From positions 62,001 through 126,000 of the forward strand of contig JAJQRF010000005.1 of NCBI GenBank assembly GCA_021228405.1: a DNA stretch of 64,000 nucleotides, written 5' to 3'. The first letter of the stretch is position 1, and each line of letters opens with the position of its first letter. Source of the stretch: Pyrinomonadaceae bacterium. Lineage in GTDB: Bacteria > Acidobacteriota > Blastocatellia > Pyrinomonadales > Pyrinomonadaceae. Below the pieces are notes generated by a model. That model did no database searches. It had not been told where the DNA came from and was given only the letters and a program-made list of their open reading frames with translations. Shown one piece after another: positions 31,818-39,931 of the stretch. The translations under genes were made by a program, and so were the position numbers.

Positions 31818-34004
31818 TTACATTTCTCCTCTTTTTCCTTGTTTTGCTCCGATTCTCTGTCTGATCGAAACTTTGTCCCGCGCTTCCTTGATGAATTGCG
31901 TTTCGTCTAAAAAATAATAATTATCGCCTCTGTTATTCGGCGGCGTGTTGTAAACGCCGTCGAATAGTTCACCGAGATTTACGGTTTCCGCGCTTCTACG
32001 GCAATGCGTTTCATAAATATTATTTCTTAGAAACTTTCTGATGGTTTTGAATGAATACATTTCTTTTTCCGCATCGTCTTCGAGTTCTTTGCAAACTTCA
32101 CAGTTGCAGGGAATCAGTTCACCGAATTCGAGATTGTTGTTAAACCAATCGTCATTGATCTGATAAATCCGGCTCACGATTTGTTCTAAAAATCTTTTGT
32201 TTTCTTCAACGCTTTTGCCCGCCGCTCTGATCTTTATTTCCTTCGGAGTTTGTTCGCGGTCGTCCGATTCGATTACTTCGGCAAAACATCCGCGCTTTGA
32301 GTCGAGCAGCATTCCTTTTTTCCAGACGATCTGTTTTTCGTGTCCGTTTACATTTTGCACGTCGATGTAATTATTCAACTGCACGACAAGCCGCGAAAAA
32401 ACGCCGTAAGGCATAAACACGAAACGAACGATCAGCGTTACTACATTTTCCGTATCAAACTCGTATCTCAAAGGAATATCGGGCAAAAGCATCGGGATAA
32501 CGTAATCGTCCTCTTTGCCTTCGACCTTGTAAGCAATCTCGAAATTATCCTTGAGCATCAAGTTCAGAAGAATCAAATAATCTTCATCGCTGTAATTTTT
32601 CGATTTCCACAGTTCTTCGAGAAAACGGCTGGTGATCTTTCCGCCGAGCTTATCTTTGACGGTTTTATCTTCCAACGCGAGATACAAAGATTTTGTCAGC
32701 CAGTTCGGATTTAGAATCAGATAATTTCGCAAAAGCGCGTCTTCAAAATTAATGATGACACCGAGATTATGCAGAAATCTGAGTAAAAGGTCTTGCGAGA
32801 GAATTTCATTTTCCTTTTTGCCTGCGGGATTTTCATAAACCCCGATTCGTTTGCAAATCCCGTCATAGACCGAACGTTTGATGTAATTATTTTTCGCGGC
32901 GAGCGTTTCCAGTTCTTCCCTGATCTTGATCCATTTTTCGGGCAAACCTTTTCGATAATTCTTCTTTTTATCTTCTTCAGTTTCCGCGCCGATGTGCGGC
33001 AGATTCGAGATTTTACGCTTCAAACTTTCAAACAAATAATCCCATCGGTGATCGTTCTTATCAAAATCGACATCTATTTTTTCTATCTCGCCGAGATTCG
33101 CGCCGAATTGCCTGATGTATTTATTGATGTCGAACGTATTCGCCGATCTGTCGTGTCTTTCGTTGAGAATGACCAATACCGGACAATCCTTTCCTAAAGC
33201 GGAAATGACCTTAAACCAATAATCAGCCTTATGTATCTTTTCATTGTCGCCGACACGATTGCTGATTAGAAAAATGTAAAAAGAACTTTTGGTCAGAAAA
33301 TATTGATGCAGAGTGTATTGAATCTCCTGCCCGCCGAAATCCCACAGATTTGCCTTCATCGTTTCCTGCGAATCATTCGTATATGGAAATTCCCAAGTTT
33401 TGATATTTATGCCGACTGTCGATTTCTTCTTGGCTTTCGTTGCCGTTGACGGAAGATATTTCGGGTTCAGCAATTTATTAAACAAAGTAGTCTTGCCCGT
33501 TTCCGTTTCGCCGACGATCAAAACCTTCGTTTCATAAACAGGCTCATATTTTTGCCTTGTATTATCTTCAAAGTATTTTCTTATTGCCTCAATTCCCTGA
33601 ATTGCAATCGCAAACGGAGGATTTTTGATAGGATTTCCTGATAAGGACAAATCTTTCAGATGTTTTAATTGTCCGAGAACTTCGATGTCGCTGATTTGAT
33701 TGATGCTTAAATTAAGTGTCCTTAATGACGTTAGTTGTCCGAGAACTTCGATGTTGCTGATTTGATTGACGCTTAAATTAAGTGTCTTTAATGACGTTAG
33801 TTGTCCGAGAACCTCGATGTCGCTGAGTTGATTGCCGCCTAAATCAAGTGTCATTAATGACTTTAATTCTTTTAATTCGGGCAGTAATTCAATTAAATCA
33901 TTTGAAGTTAATTTATTACTGTAACCGAATGAATTGAGAGTAATATATGTTGAATTTTCGGCTTTGGCATGTTTTATTCTTTCTCGCGCTTGTTGGATGT
34001 TCAT
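31818..34004 (-). CDS. Roco GTPase (LRR-Roc-COR)
   Basis: A 728-residue bacterial Roco protein. Residues 40-130 hold about four SDS22-like leucine-rich repeats (LNLSVNQISNIEVLGQLTSL). The Roc GTPase domain has P-loop GETETGKT (165-172), switch II DFGGQE (222-227) and an NERHD (281-285) in place of N-K-x-D. The COR dimerisation domain covers about residues 330-600 (WIKIREELETLA, LNPNWLTKSLYLAL). A Cys-rich CNCEVCKELEDDAEKEM follows. The last 25 residues share a motif with the downstream partner protein. Bacterial Roco proteins are mostly of unknown biological role, and some are candidates for NTPase sensors in defence or development. GC is lower than in neighbouring genes, which suggests transfer. 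Confidence 0.85.
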   Translation of the reverse strand: MNIQQARERIKHAKAENSTYITLNSFGYSNKLTSNDLIELLPELKELKSLMTLDLGGNQLSDIEVLGQLTSLKTLNLSVNQISNIEVLGQLTSLRTLNLSINQISDIEVLGQLKHLKDLSLSGNPIKNPPFAIAIQGIEAIRKYFEDNTRQKYEPVYETKVLIVGETETGKTTLFNKLLNPKYLPSTATKAKKKSTVGINIKTWEFPYTNDSQETMKANLWDFGGQEIQYTLHQYFLTKSSFYIFLISNRVGDNEKIHKADYWFKVISALGKDCPVLVILNERHDRSANTFDINKYIRQFGANLGEIEKIDVDFDKNDHRWDYLFESLKRKISNLPHIGAETEEDKKKNYRKGLPEKWIKIREELETLAAKNNYIKRSVYDGICKRIGVYENPAGKKENEILSQDLLLRFLHNLGVIINFEDALLRNYLILNPNWLTKSLYLALEDKTVKDKLGGKITSRFLEELWKSKNYSDEDYLILLNLMLKDNFEIAYKVEGKEDDYVIPMLLPDIPLRYEFDTENVVTLIVRFVFMPYGVFSRLVVQLNNYIDVQNVNGHEKQIVWKKGMLLDSKRGCFAEVIESDDREQTPKEIKIRAAGKSVEENKRFLEQIVSRIYQINDDWFNNNLEFGELIPCNCEVCKELEDDAEKEMYSFKTIRKFLRNNIYETHCRRSAETVNLGELFDGVYNTPPNNRGDNYYFLDETQFIKEARDKVSIRQRIGAKQGKRGEM

Positions 34005-34089
34005 ATATTCGGGAATAATTTATCGGATATTATTTATTATCGGTTAATTTTAATTGGCGGCTTTTACTGGAAACATAAAATTATAAACA

Positions 34090-34345
34090 GCCGCGTGTCC
34101 CTGCAAATGCGCGGAGTTCAAAGTGCGTTCCGCGTTTGGATTTCGCCGGGCTGATTCAAACTAAAGTTTGAACTGTGGAACGGTTGAACTCTCGCTTTAG
34201 TTCAGAGTTCAAACTTCAGTTTGAATTTCTTTAGCAATACTCAAGATAAATCTTGAACTGCGGAACGTTTGAGCTTTCGCTTTAGTTCAGAGTTCAAAGG
34301 GCGTTCCGCGTTTGAATTCCGCTCATCTGATTCAAGATAATTTTT
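34090..34345. repeat. Dispersed repeat R1, copy 2 (composite)
   Basis: One full R1 unit (34208-34265, AGAGTTCAAACTTCAGTTTG to CAAGATAAATCTTGAACTGC) is flanked by partial copies (GTTCAAAG-GCGTTCCGCGTTTG at 34119-34138 and 34291-34312), giving a nested, partly inverted composite. A further fragment (CCTGAACTGCGGAACG) lies at 34563-34578. Confidence 0.65.
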
Positions 34346-34383
34346 TTTGAAAATCAAATCTAACAAAAAAGTTCTGAAAGGGC

Positions 34384-34530
34384 TTTGCCCTCTGATGTGC
34401 GGAAAGGCTTTGCCTTTCCGTAAATGCTTACCAATAATTTGAGGCTACGCCTCTAAATCAAGAGCCTTAGAAATAGGGAAAGAATCTTTCGGAAAGTCAG
34501 AGCCTTTCCCCACATCGGGCGGCAAAGCCG
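34384..34530. repeat. Cluster of small GC-rich palindromes
   Basis: Repeated hairpins separated by AT-rich sequence: GGGCTTTGCCC, GGCTTTGCC, GAGGCTACGCCTC and GCGGCAAAGCCGC. They look like debris of several REP-like elements. Confidence 0.5.
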
Positions 34531-34645
34531 CAATTGTTATATTTGATATTCAAAGAACATAATCCTGAACTGCGGAACGTATTTTTGTTTATCCGCAAAT
34601 CTCGAGCAACTGCAAAATACTGTTCAAAACGGTTTCGATACGAAA

Positions 34646-34855
34646 TTGTCATCGCATGAACGTAAATTGCGGTTTCATTTAAATAAAATGCGACCGCATT
34701 CGGTTTAAATGCGATTGCATTTAATATAAATGTGACTTCATTCGCTTTAAATGTGATTGCATCCGACTCAAATGTAATCGCATTCGGTTTAAATGTGATC
34801 GCATTTAGACGTAGTGCGATACCGTTCGGCGCGAATGTGACCGAAATTTCTTGCA
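34646..34855. repeat. 21-bp-periodic array 3 (AAATGCGATTGCATT type)
   Basis: The anchor ATG/GTG of AAATGTGA occurs at 34688, 34709, 34730, 34751, 34772, 34793, 34814 and 34835. That is eight units exactly 21 bp apart, and weaker units extend left to 34646. Each unit contains a short imperfect palindrome (AAATGCGATTGCATT). One minus-strand frame reads as heptapeptides (AITFKPN). It lies upstream of a small gene on the same strand as the Roco unit. Confidence 0.85.
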
Positions 34856-34949
34856 AAACGATCTCTTTTTGCGTGATTGCGACCGGAAACCTATTGAAAA
34901 CGGGCGTAATGACTTTGCGTGTGATCGTTTTCAGATTGGAAACGACCGC

Positions 34950-35303
34950 TTATTTTTTCGGTTCGTCTTTTTTGACTCTGCGGTTGACCGAACTGCGAAT
35001 GCGGGCGGCTTCTTTGGCAAGCGGCGATTTTTTGCCTAAAACACCGATTGCCGCATCGAGCATTGACGAAGGCGTATCGTAAGCGTCGGCGTAAGCTTCG
35101 TCCGCTTCGATGTTTTTCACTTTCAATTGTGCTTGTAAAACGTCTATTTCGGCACTTACAGCGGTCGCATTATCTCTTTTTTCTCTGATTTGCGTTCCCC
35201 AGTTTGCAGAATTCAAACCTTTGGCTAGTAATTCTTCTCGGTTAGTTTCAAAAAATTGTGCAGCGTTACTGCAAAATCCGATAGTTTTTGTTCGACTAGG
35301 CAT
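34950..35303 (-). CDS. Small helical hydrophilic protein, unknown
   Basis: A 117-residue protein preceded by a strong ribosome-binding site (CTACGGAGG, 35315-35323). It is mostly helical and charged (REELLAKGLNSANWGTQIRE, VSAEIDVLQAQLKVKNIEAD), with a basic C-terminus (VNRRVKKDEPKK). No Cys-pair, signal peptide or membrane segment. It could be a coiled-coil nucleic-acid-binding or structural protein. I do not recognise a family. Confidence 0.7.
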   Translation of the reverse strand: MPSRTKTIGFCSNAAQFFETNREELLAKGLNSANWGTQIREKRDNATAVSAEIDVLQAQLKVKNIEADEAYADAYDTPSSMLDAAIGVLGKKSPLAKEAARIRSSVNRRVKKDEPKK

Positions 35304-35460
35304 GACTAAAAATCCTCCGTAGGAATTAAAGATTGATAGGTTTCCAGAACATAATATGCCTGTTTGCCGTTGCGGTCAATATTTATTTTTATTGTTTAAA
35401 GGGTATGTTTTCGAGCGGCGGAAGCGTTAAGTGCAAAGACGCAAATGAAATTAGATTATA

Positions 35461-35563
35461 TAAGCACCTACTGCATTAGATTAAATTATTGCAAAAAAAC
35501 TCCCCTCCTTAAAAAAGGAGGGGAGTTTTTTTGGTTTAATCTAAAATTGTCGGGTGTGCGAAA
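35461..35563. repeat. MITE-like element copy A, doubling as a terminator
   Basis: Left end TAAGCACC..TTAGATTAAA, core AAAAACTCCCCTCC / GGAGGGGAGTTTTT (stem 35493-35510 with 35515-35532), right end TTTAATCTAAAA..GTGTGC, so the two ends are inverted. The core would terminate on both strands. Related elements lie at 51976-52191 and 52188-52288. Confidence 0.75.
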
Positions 35564-35629
35564 TGCAATATTTCAATTTTCCCTTGATGTCCTTTACTTC
35601 TCTGCGTCTTTACTTTGAATTTTCTTTCT

Positions 35630-38452
35630 TCACTTATTCAGCAAAACGGGTTCGCCGAAACCGAGTTCCTTCAAACGCGGCAATTGCGTTTTCGCATCGC
35701 CGACGACGAGCCAGATCATTTTGTTTGCGTCCAGATATTTCGCCGACAAATCCTTGATCTGCTGAACGGTTATCGCTTTGACGATCGCTTCCCTGTCTTT
35801 GACGTAATCGGATTTCCAGCCGTATTTGCTGATGTTGTCGAGCATATTCAGTTTGGCAAACGAAGTTTCAAAGGCGCGGGCGTTGCTTTTGATGAGAAAA
35901 CCCTTCGTCGTTTCGAGGTCGGCTTCCGAATAATTTTTCCCGTAATTTTGCAAAATTTCCTTCACCAACTGCGCCGATTCGAGCGTCACGTTCGTGCGGA
36001 CACCGCTTCCGATGCTGAACGCGCCGGGCGATTTCGTTCCCGCAAACGACGAGCCGATTCCGTATGTGTAGCCCTTTCCTTCGCGCAATTGCTGGGTCAA
36101 CTGCGAAGCGAAACCGCCGCCGCCGAGAATATAATTCATCACGGTCGCGGGATAAAAATCCTTATCGGTCTGCGCGAGAGCCGGATAACCGAAACGCAGG
36201 ACGGACTGTTTCGCGTCGGGCACATCGTAGAAGTAAACGACGGATTTAGCGGGCGCGGACGGCGTTTTATATTCGGGAATGACGACGTTTTTCGCCTTCC
36301 ATTTGCTGTTCAGATTTTTTAACGAACCAGTAATTTTCGCTTTATTGAGCGCGCCGACAACGTGCATCCGTGCAACGAGAGGCGAAAGATTTTTCGTGTA
36401 AAAAGTTTTCAGATCGTCGAGCGTGATCGCGTTGACGGTTTCGACCGTGCCGAGAATGTTGCGCGAACGAATGTTGTCTTTTCCGTAAATGAGCTGGTTG
36501 TAATTGTTCTGCGCGATGGCATTCGGATTTGCGGATTGCTGATTGATCTGGCTGATGACGGCTTTTTTAACGAGATCGAACTCCTTCGCATCCCAGCGCG
36601 GTTCGAGCAGGATTTCTTCGACCAGAGCAAGCGTCGCGTCGTAATTTTTCGCCAGCGTCGTGACATTGATGCGAATATCCTCGGTCTGCGCCGAAACGTT
36701 GATCGTCGCGCCGAGCTGTTGAATCGCTTCTTCCAATTCCTGCGGCGTTTTTCTGGCGGTTCCCTGCGTCATCATCCGCGCCAGAAGATTTGCCACGCCG
36801 ACTTTGTCGATATTTTCGAGAAGCTGTCCGCCGTCGATCGCAATATCGAAATTGACGAGCGGAACTTCCGTGTTTTCAATGCCGTAAATGCGCATCCCGT
36901 TTTTGAGTTTTCGTTCCCAAACCGTCGGAACTTTCACTTCGGGCGCAGGTCCGTAAGGCGGTTCCTTACTGCGGTCGAACGACGAAGGCGTTTTTTCGTA
37001 TTCGGCGTTTTTCGTCGGATCGACTTCCGCTTCCGCGCCCTGCACGATCTTTTCTTCGACGACTTCGGCTTTTTTCGAGCCTTCGAGCGCGAGATTCATT
37101 TTGCCTTTCGGCACAAAGCTCGTTGCGACGTAGTTTTTGCCCTTGACGTATTTTTCGTAAACGCGCATCACGTCCGCCGTCGTGACGGCGAGAATGTTTT
37201 TGATGTCTTTTTCGATACAACCCGGATCGTTCGTCAGATAATTACACTGCGCGAGCTGAACGGTCTTGCCGAGAACATTCGACAGCGAATTGTAAAACTG
37301 TGTTTCCTGTCCCGCTTTGATGCGAGTTAAATCTTTTTCCGAAATTCCTTCTTTCTCGAATTTCGCGAAAGCTTCCTTGACCGCCGCCGCAACTTCGTCC
37401 AAATCCTTGTCGGGAAAAGCGCGCACAACGACCCCGAAACGTCCCGCAACTTCCTGTGTGTCACTATAAATTCCGACGCTCGAAGTCAGTTTTTTGTCTT
37501 CGACCAAAACCTTGTAAAAAGGCGCGGTTTTGCCTTCCGAAAGATAATTTGCCAACACGTCGAGCGCGTATGAATCAGGATTATACTGTTCGACACCAAC
37601 CCAAGCCATCGTTAGTTCGGGAAGCCGCGCAAAATTATCTTCGTGATAAAATTTGACCGTTTCCCTGATTTCGCCCGGACGTTTTCCGAGCGGTTTCACG
37701 TCTTCGCCGCGCTTTATCTCGCCGAAATATTTCTCAACCCATTTTTTCGCCTGTACTGTGTCGAAATCGCCCGCGACGATCAGCGTCACATTATTCGGCA
37801 CATACCAACGGCGGTAAAATTCCTTCACGTCCGCGAGCGTCGCATTATCCAAATCCTCGAGCGAACCGATCACCTGCCAATTATACGGATGATCCGCCGG
37901 AAACAATGCTTTATCGATCACATAACCCGTGTGACCGTAAGGATTGTTATCCACACCCTGACGTTTTTCGTTTTTGACGACCTGTTTTTCCTTCGCCAAA
38001 ACGGGTTCGGTGACGGTGTTGATAAACCAACCGAGTTTGTCGGCTTCCGCCCAGATCATTTTTTCGAGCGCGTCTTTCGGAACGGTTTGCAGATAATTCG
38101 TGCGGTCGCGCGAGGTCGAACCGTTCGCGCCCGAACCGCCGATGCGCGCCGTCATTTTATCCAAACCGCCTTTGCCTAAATTTTCCGATTCGAGAAACAA
38201 AAGATGCTCGAAAAGATGTGCAAAACCCGTGCGTCCTTCCTTTTCACGCGCCGAACCGACGTGCGCCGTTAAGTTGACCGCAACGACCGGATCGGAGCGG
38301 TCAACGTGAAAGATTACCTCCAAACCGTTCGGCAAGGTGAATTTTTCGTATTCGACCTTAAACGCCGGCGAATCCGCTTTTTTCTGCGCCGAAACGCCGA
38401 ACGATGACATCAAAAGACAGAAAATGACCAGATAGATTTTTGCGATTTTCAT
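35630..38452 (-). CDS. Secreted M16-family zinc metallopeptidase (two-domain)
   Basis: A 940-residue pitrilysin-family peptidase. The signal peptide ends at about residue 22 (GVSAQ). The inverted zinc motif His79-x2-Glu82-His83 (HLFEH in GFAHLFEHLLF) is intact; the third ligand Glu should lie in the region near EKQVVKNEKRQGVDNNPYG. The first M16 pair covers about residues 35-480, the second, without a zinc motif, residues about 500-930 (GVANLLARMMTQGTARKTPQ). Bacterial two-domain M16 enzymes often degrade peptides in the periplasm. It lies 102 nt after the GH47 gene. Confidence 0.9.
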   Translation of the reverse strand: MKIAKIYLVIFCLLMSSFGVSAQKKADSPAFKVEYEKFTLPNGLEVIFHVDRSDPVVAVNLTAHVGSAREKEGRTGFAHLFEHLLFLESENLGKGGLDKMTARIGGSGANGSTSRDRTNYLQTVPKDALEKMIWAEADKLGWFINTVTEPVLAKEKQVVKNEKRQGVDNNPYGHTGYVIDKALFPADHPYNWQVIGSLEDLDNATLADVKEFYRRWYVPNNVTLIVAGDFDTVQAKKWVEKYFGEIKRGEDVKPLGKRPGEIRETVKFYHEDNFARLPELTMAWVGVEQYNPDSYALDVLANYLSEGKTAPFYKVLVEDKKLTSSVGIYSDTQEVAGRFGVVVRAFPDKDLDEVAAAVKEAFAKFEKEGISEKDLTRIKAGQETQFYNSLSNVLGKTVQLAQCNYLTNDPGCIEKDIKNILAVTTADVMRVYEKYVKGKNYVATSFVPKGKMNLALEGSKKAEVVEEKIVQGAEAEVDPTKNAEYEKTPSSFDRSKEPPYGPAPEVKVPTVWERKLKNGMRIYGIENTEVPLVNFDIAIDGGQLLENIDKVGVANLLARMMTQGTARKTPQELEEAIQQLGATINVSAQTEDIRINVTTLAKNYDATLALVEEILLEPRWDAKEFDLVKKAVISQINQQSANPNAIAQNNYNQLIYGKDNIRSRNILGTVETVNAITLDDLKTFYTKNLSPLVARMHVVGALNKAKITGSLKNLNSKWKAKNVVIPEYKTPSAPAKSVVYFYDVPDAKQSVLRFGYPALAQTDKDFYPATVMNYILGGGGFASQLTQQLREGKGYTYGIGSSFAGTKSPGAFSIGSGVRTNVTLESAQLVKEILQNYGKNYSEADLETTKGFLIKSNARAFETSFAKLNMLDNISKYGWKSDYVKDREAIVKAITVQQIKDLSAKYLDANKMIWLVVGDAKTQLPRLKELGFGEPVLLNK

Positions 38453-38554
38453 AAATATTTCAGGTTACAAAACGAAGAGTTTTTATAATATTACTACGAA
38501 AACGTCGAAACATTTGGTTTCAAAACTTCACTTCGTCAGACTCTTTTTCATTTA

Positions 38555-39931
38555 TCACCACGTTTTTTTGAGCGGGTGCGCTTCGGTATTGAAAACTATT
38601 TTTTTGAAATTCAGAGTTTTCGACGGCGCGAAAAGCAGATAGTAATATTTAAAGGTTTCGGCAAACAAAAAGCTCTGCATATTATCGGCTTTTTCTTTGG
38701 TGACGACATTTTTCAAACCCGCGTAGCCGACTTCCGATCTGCAATGTTTCACGAAATCGTCGAAAAAGGTCTTGCCCATTGCGAGATATTTTTCGTCGCC
38801 CGTGTATCGGTAAAGATAATAGGTCGATTCGACGATTTCGGGACGCAGCGGATAACCGCCGTGCACGACTTCCTGTTTTTGGTAATCGAAAACTTCGGGT
38901 TCGATGCCGTGTTTCGTCCACATTTTAAAGCCCGAATCCTGCAATCTTTTCGCTCTGTCGAGATCGCCGCTCAAAGCCAAAACCGCCGGAAAGAAAGCAT
39001 CCAGCGCACCATATTCGGTCACGGTTCGTTTGCCCGTGTTCATATCGGCGTGACCATACCAAAGCCCGCCGCGCACTTCGTCGGCATAATATTTATTGAT
39101 CGCCTTGATCGATTCCTGCCACATTTTACGGCAATCCGCATCGTCAAAAAGAATCACGCATTTGAGCAGATATTCGTAGTAAGAATCGATCTCCGCGCTG
39201 ACGTGACTGTCCGTGTTCGTCCATTTTCCTGTTTCGACGTTGATATTCGTGCCGACCAACCCGATCGACGAACGCCGATTGTAGGTTTCGACCAGTGCGC
39301 GTTTTGCCTTATCGTAAAAAACGGGCTTTTTCGTCAGTTTCGCAAGCGTTCCGAACTCGATCAGAAGCGTTCCCGTTTCCGCCGGATTCGTCACTTCGCC
39401 TTTTGTTTTGCTCGTTTTCAGATTGATATATTTATACGGCAAACCCGTCGGCGAATCGAAAACCGGGAGCAGACGCGTTCCCAGATCGTCGGCAAGCGCA
39501 AGCAATTTTTTATCGCCCGTCATCTGATAAGCCGAAAGCAATCCGCCCAAAAGCCTGATCGTGATCTCGAAATTCTGCACGTAAACGTCTTTGTCAAACG
39601 AAAGATTTTCCGTGATATATTTCCGCGTCGCGTCCGCTTCCTGCTTAAAACCCAATAAATAAAGCGTATCGAGCGAATCAACCGGAGTCATCAAAAGCGT
39701 TTCGCCATACCAATCCTTGTAAGATTTCGACAAAGGTTTTAGATCGTCGTGCCCCCAGGCATATTTTTTATAACCGTTCCAGGCGTGCAGAAATTCGGCT
39801 TTGACTTGATTCGCAAGCTGTTTTTTATCAACTTTCTGTTTCGTTTGAGCAAATAAATTTGAAACGATTATTAAGAGTAAAAAAATCGAAACTACAAACT
39901 TAATTTTTGATAACTTCATAAAATTATTCAT
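38555..39931 (-). CDS. GH47-like alpha-mannosidase, secreted
   Basis: A 458-residue protein with a signal peptide (residues about 5-30, KFVVSIFLLLIIVSNLFAQ). The body matches class I alpha-1,2-mannosidases (GH47): HAWNGYKKYAWGHDDLKPLS, DSLDTLYLLGF, FEITIRLLGGLLSAYQMTG, EIDSYYEYLLKC, YPLRPEIVESTYYLYR and, near the C-terminus, VFNTEAHPL with the conserved Thr that binds calcium. It therefore should trim alpha-1,2-linked mannose with inversion. GH47 is mainly eukaryotic (ER mannosidase, EDEM), while bacterial members are few. The start overlaps the stop of the upstream lipid megaenzyme by 8 nt. A second ATG (39919) could be used instead. Confidence 0.82.
   Translation of the reverse strand: MNNFMKLSKIKFVVSIFLLLIIVSNLFAQTKQKVDKKQLANQVKAEFLHAWNGYKKYAWGHDDLKPLSKSYKDWYGETLLMTPVDSLDTLYLLGFKQEADATRKYITENLSFDKDVYVQNFEITIRLLGGLLSAYQMTGDKKLLALADDLGTRLLPVFDSPTGLPYKYINLKTSKTKGEVTNPAETGTLLIEFGTLAKLTKKPVFYDKAKRALVETYNRRSSIGLVGTNINVETGKWTNTDSHVSAEIDSYYEYLLKCVILFDDADCRKMWQESIKAINKYYADEVRGGLWYGHADMNTGKRTVTEYGALDAFFPAVLALSGDLDRAKRLQDSGFKMWTKHGIEPEVFDYQKQEVVHGGYPLRPEIVESTYYLYRYTGDEKYLAMGKTFFDDFVKHCRSEVGYAGLKNVVTKEKADNMQSFLFAETFKYYYLLFAPSKTLNFKKIVFNTEAHPLKKTW

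Larger units (their letters stand above)
34005..34949. other. 0.95-kb gene-free region dense in repeats
   Basis: Contains a composite of dispersed repeat R1 (34090-34345), a set of small hairpins of the type GGCTTTGCC (34384-34530) and the 21-bp-periodic array 3 (34646-34855). The apparent 119-codon frame across the array (34497-34856) is not credible as a gene. Confidence 0.7.

Noticed and set aside
31325-34004. The small partner gene as a frameshifted tail of the Roco gene
   Set aside because: The Roco gene already ends with its own copy of the motif. The small gene has its own start and ribosome-binding site, and about 140 further residues not found in the Roco protein.
34497-34856. A 119-codon minus-strand frame over array 3
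   Set aside because: Same repeat artefact, and it begins and ends in unrelated palindromic debris.
36362-37330. Long plus-strand frames opposite M16, GH47 and the megaenzyme (also 38576-39658 and 40041-40886)
   Set aside because: Antisense shadows. The proteins on the minus strand show complete conserved motifs.
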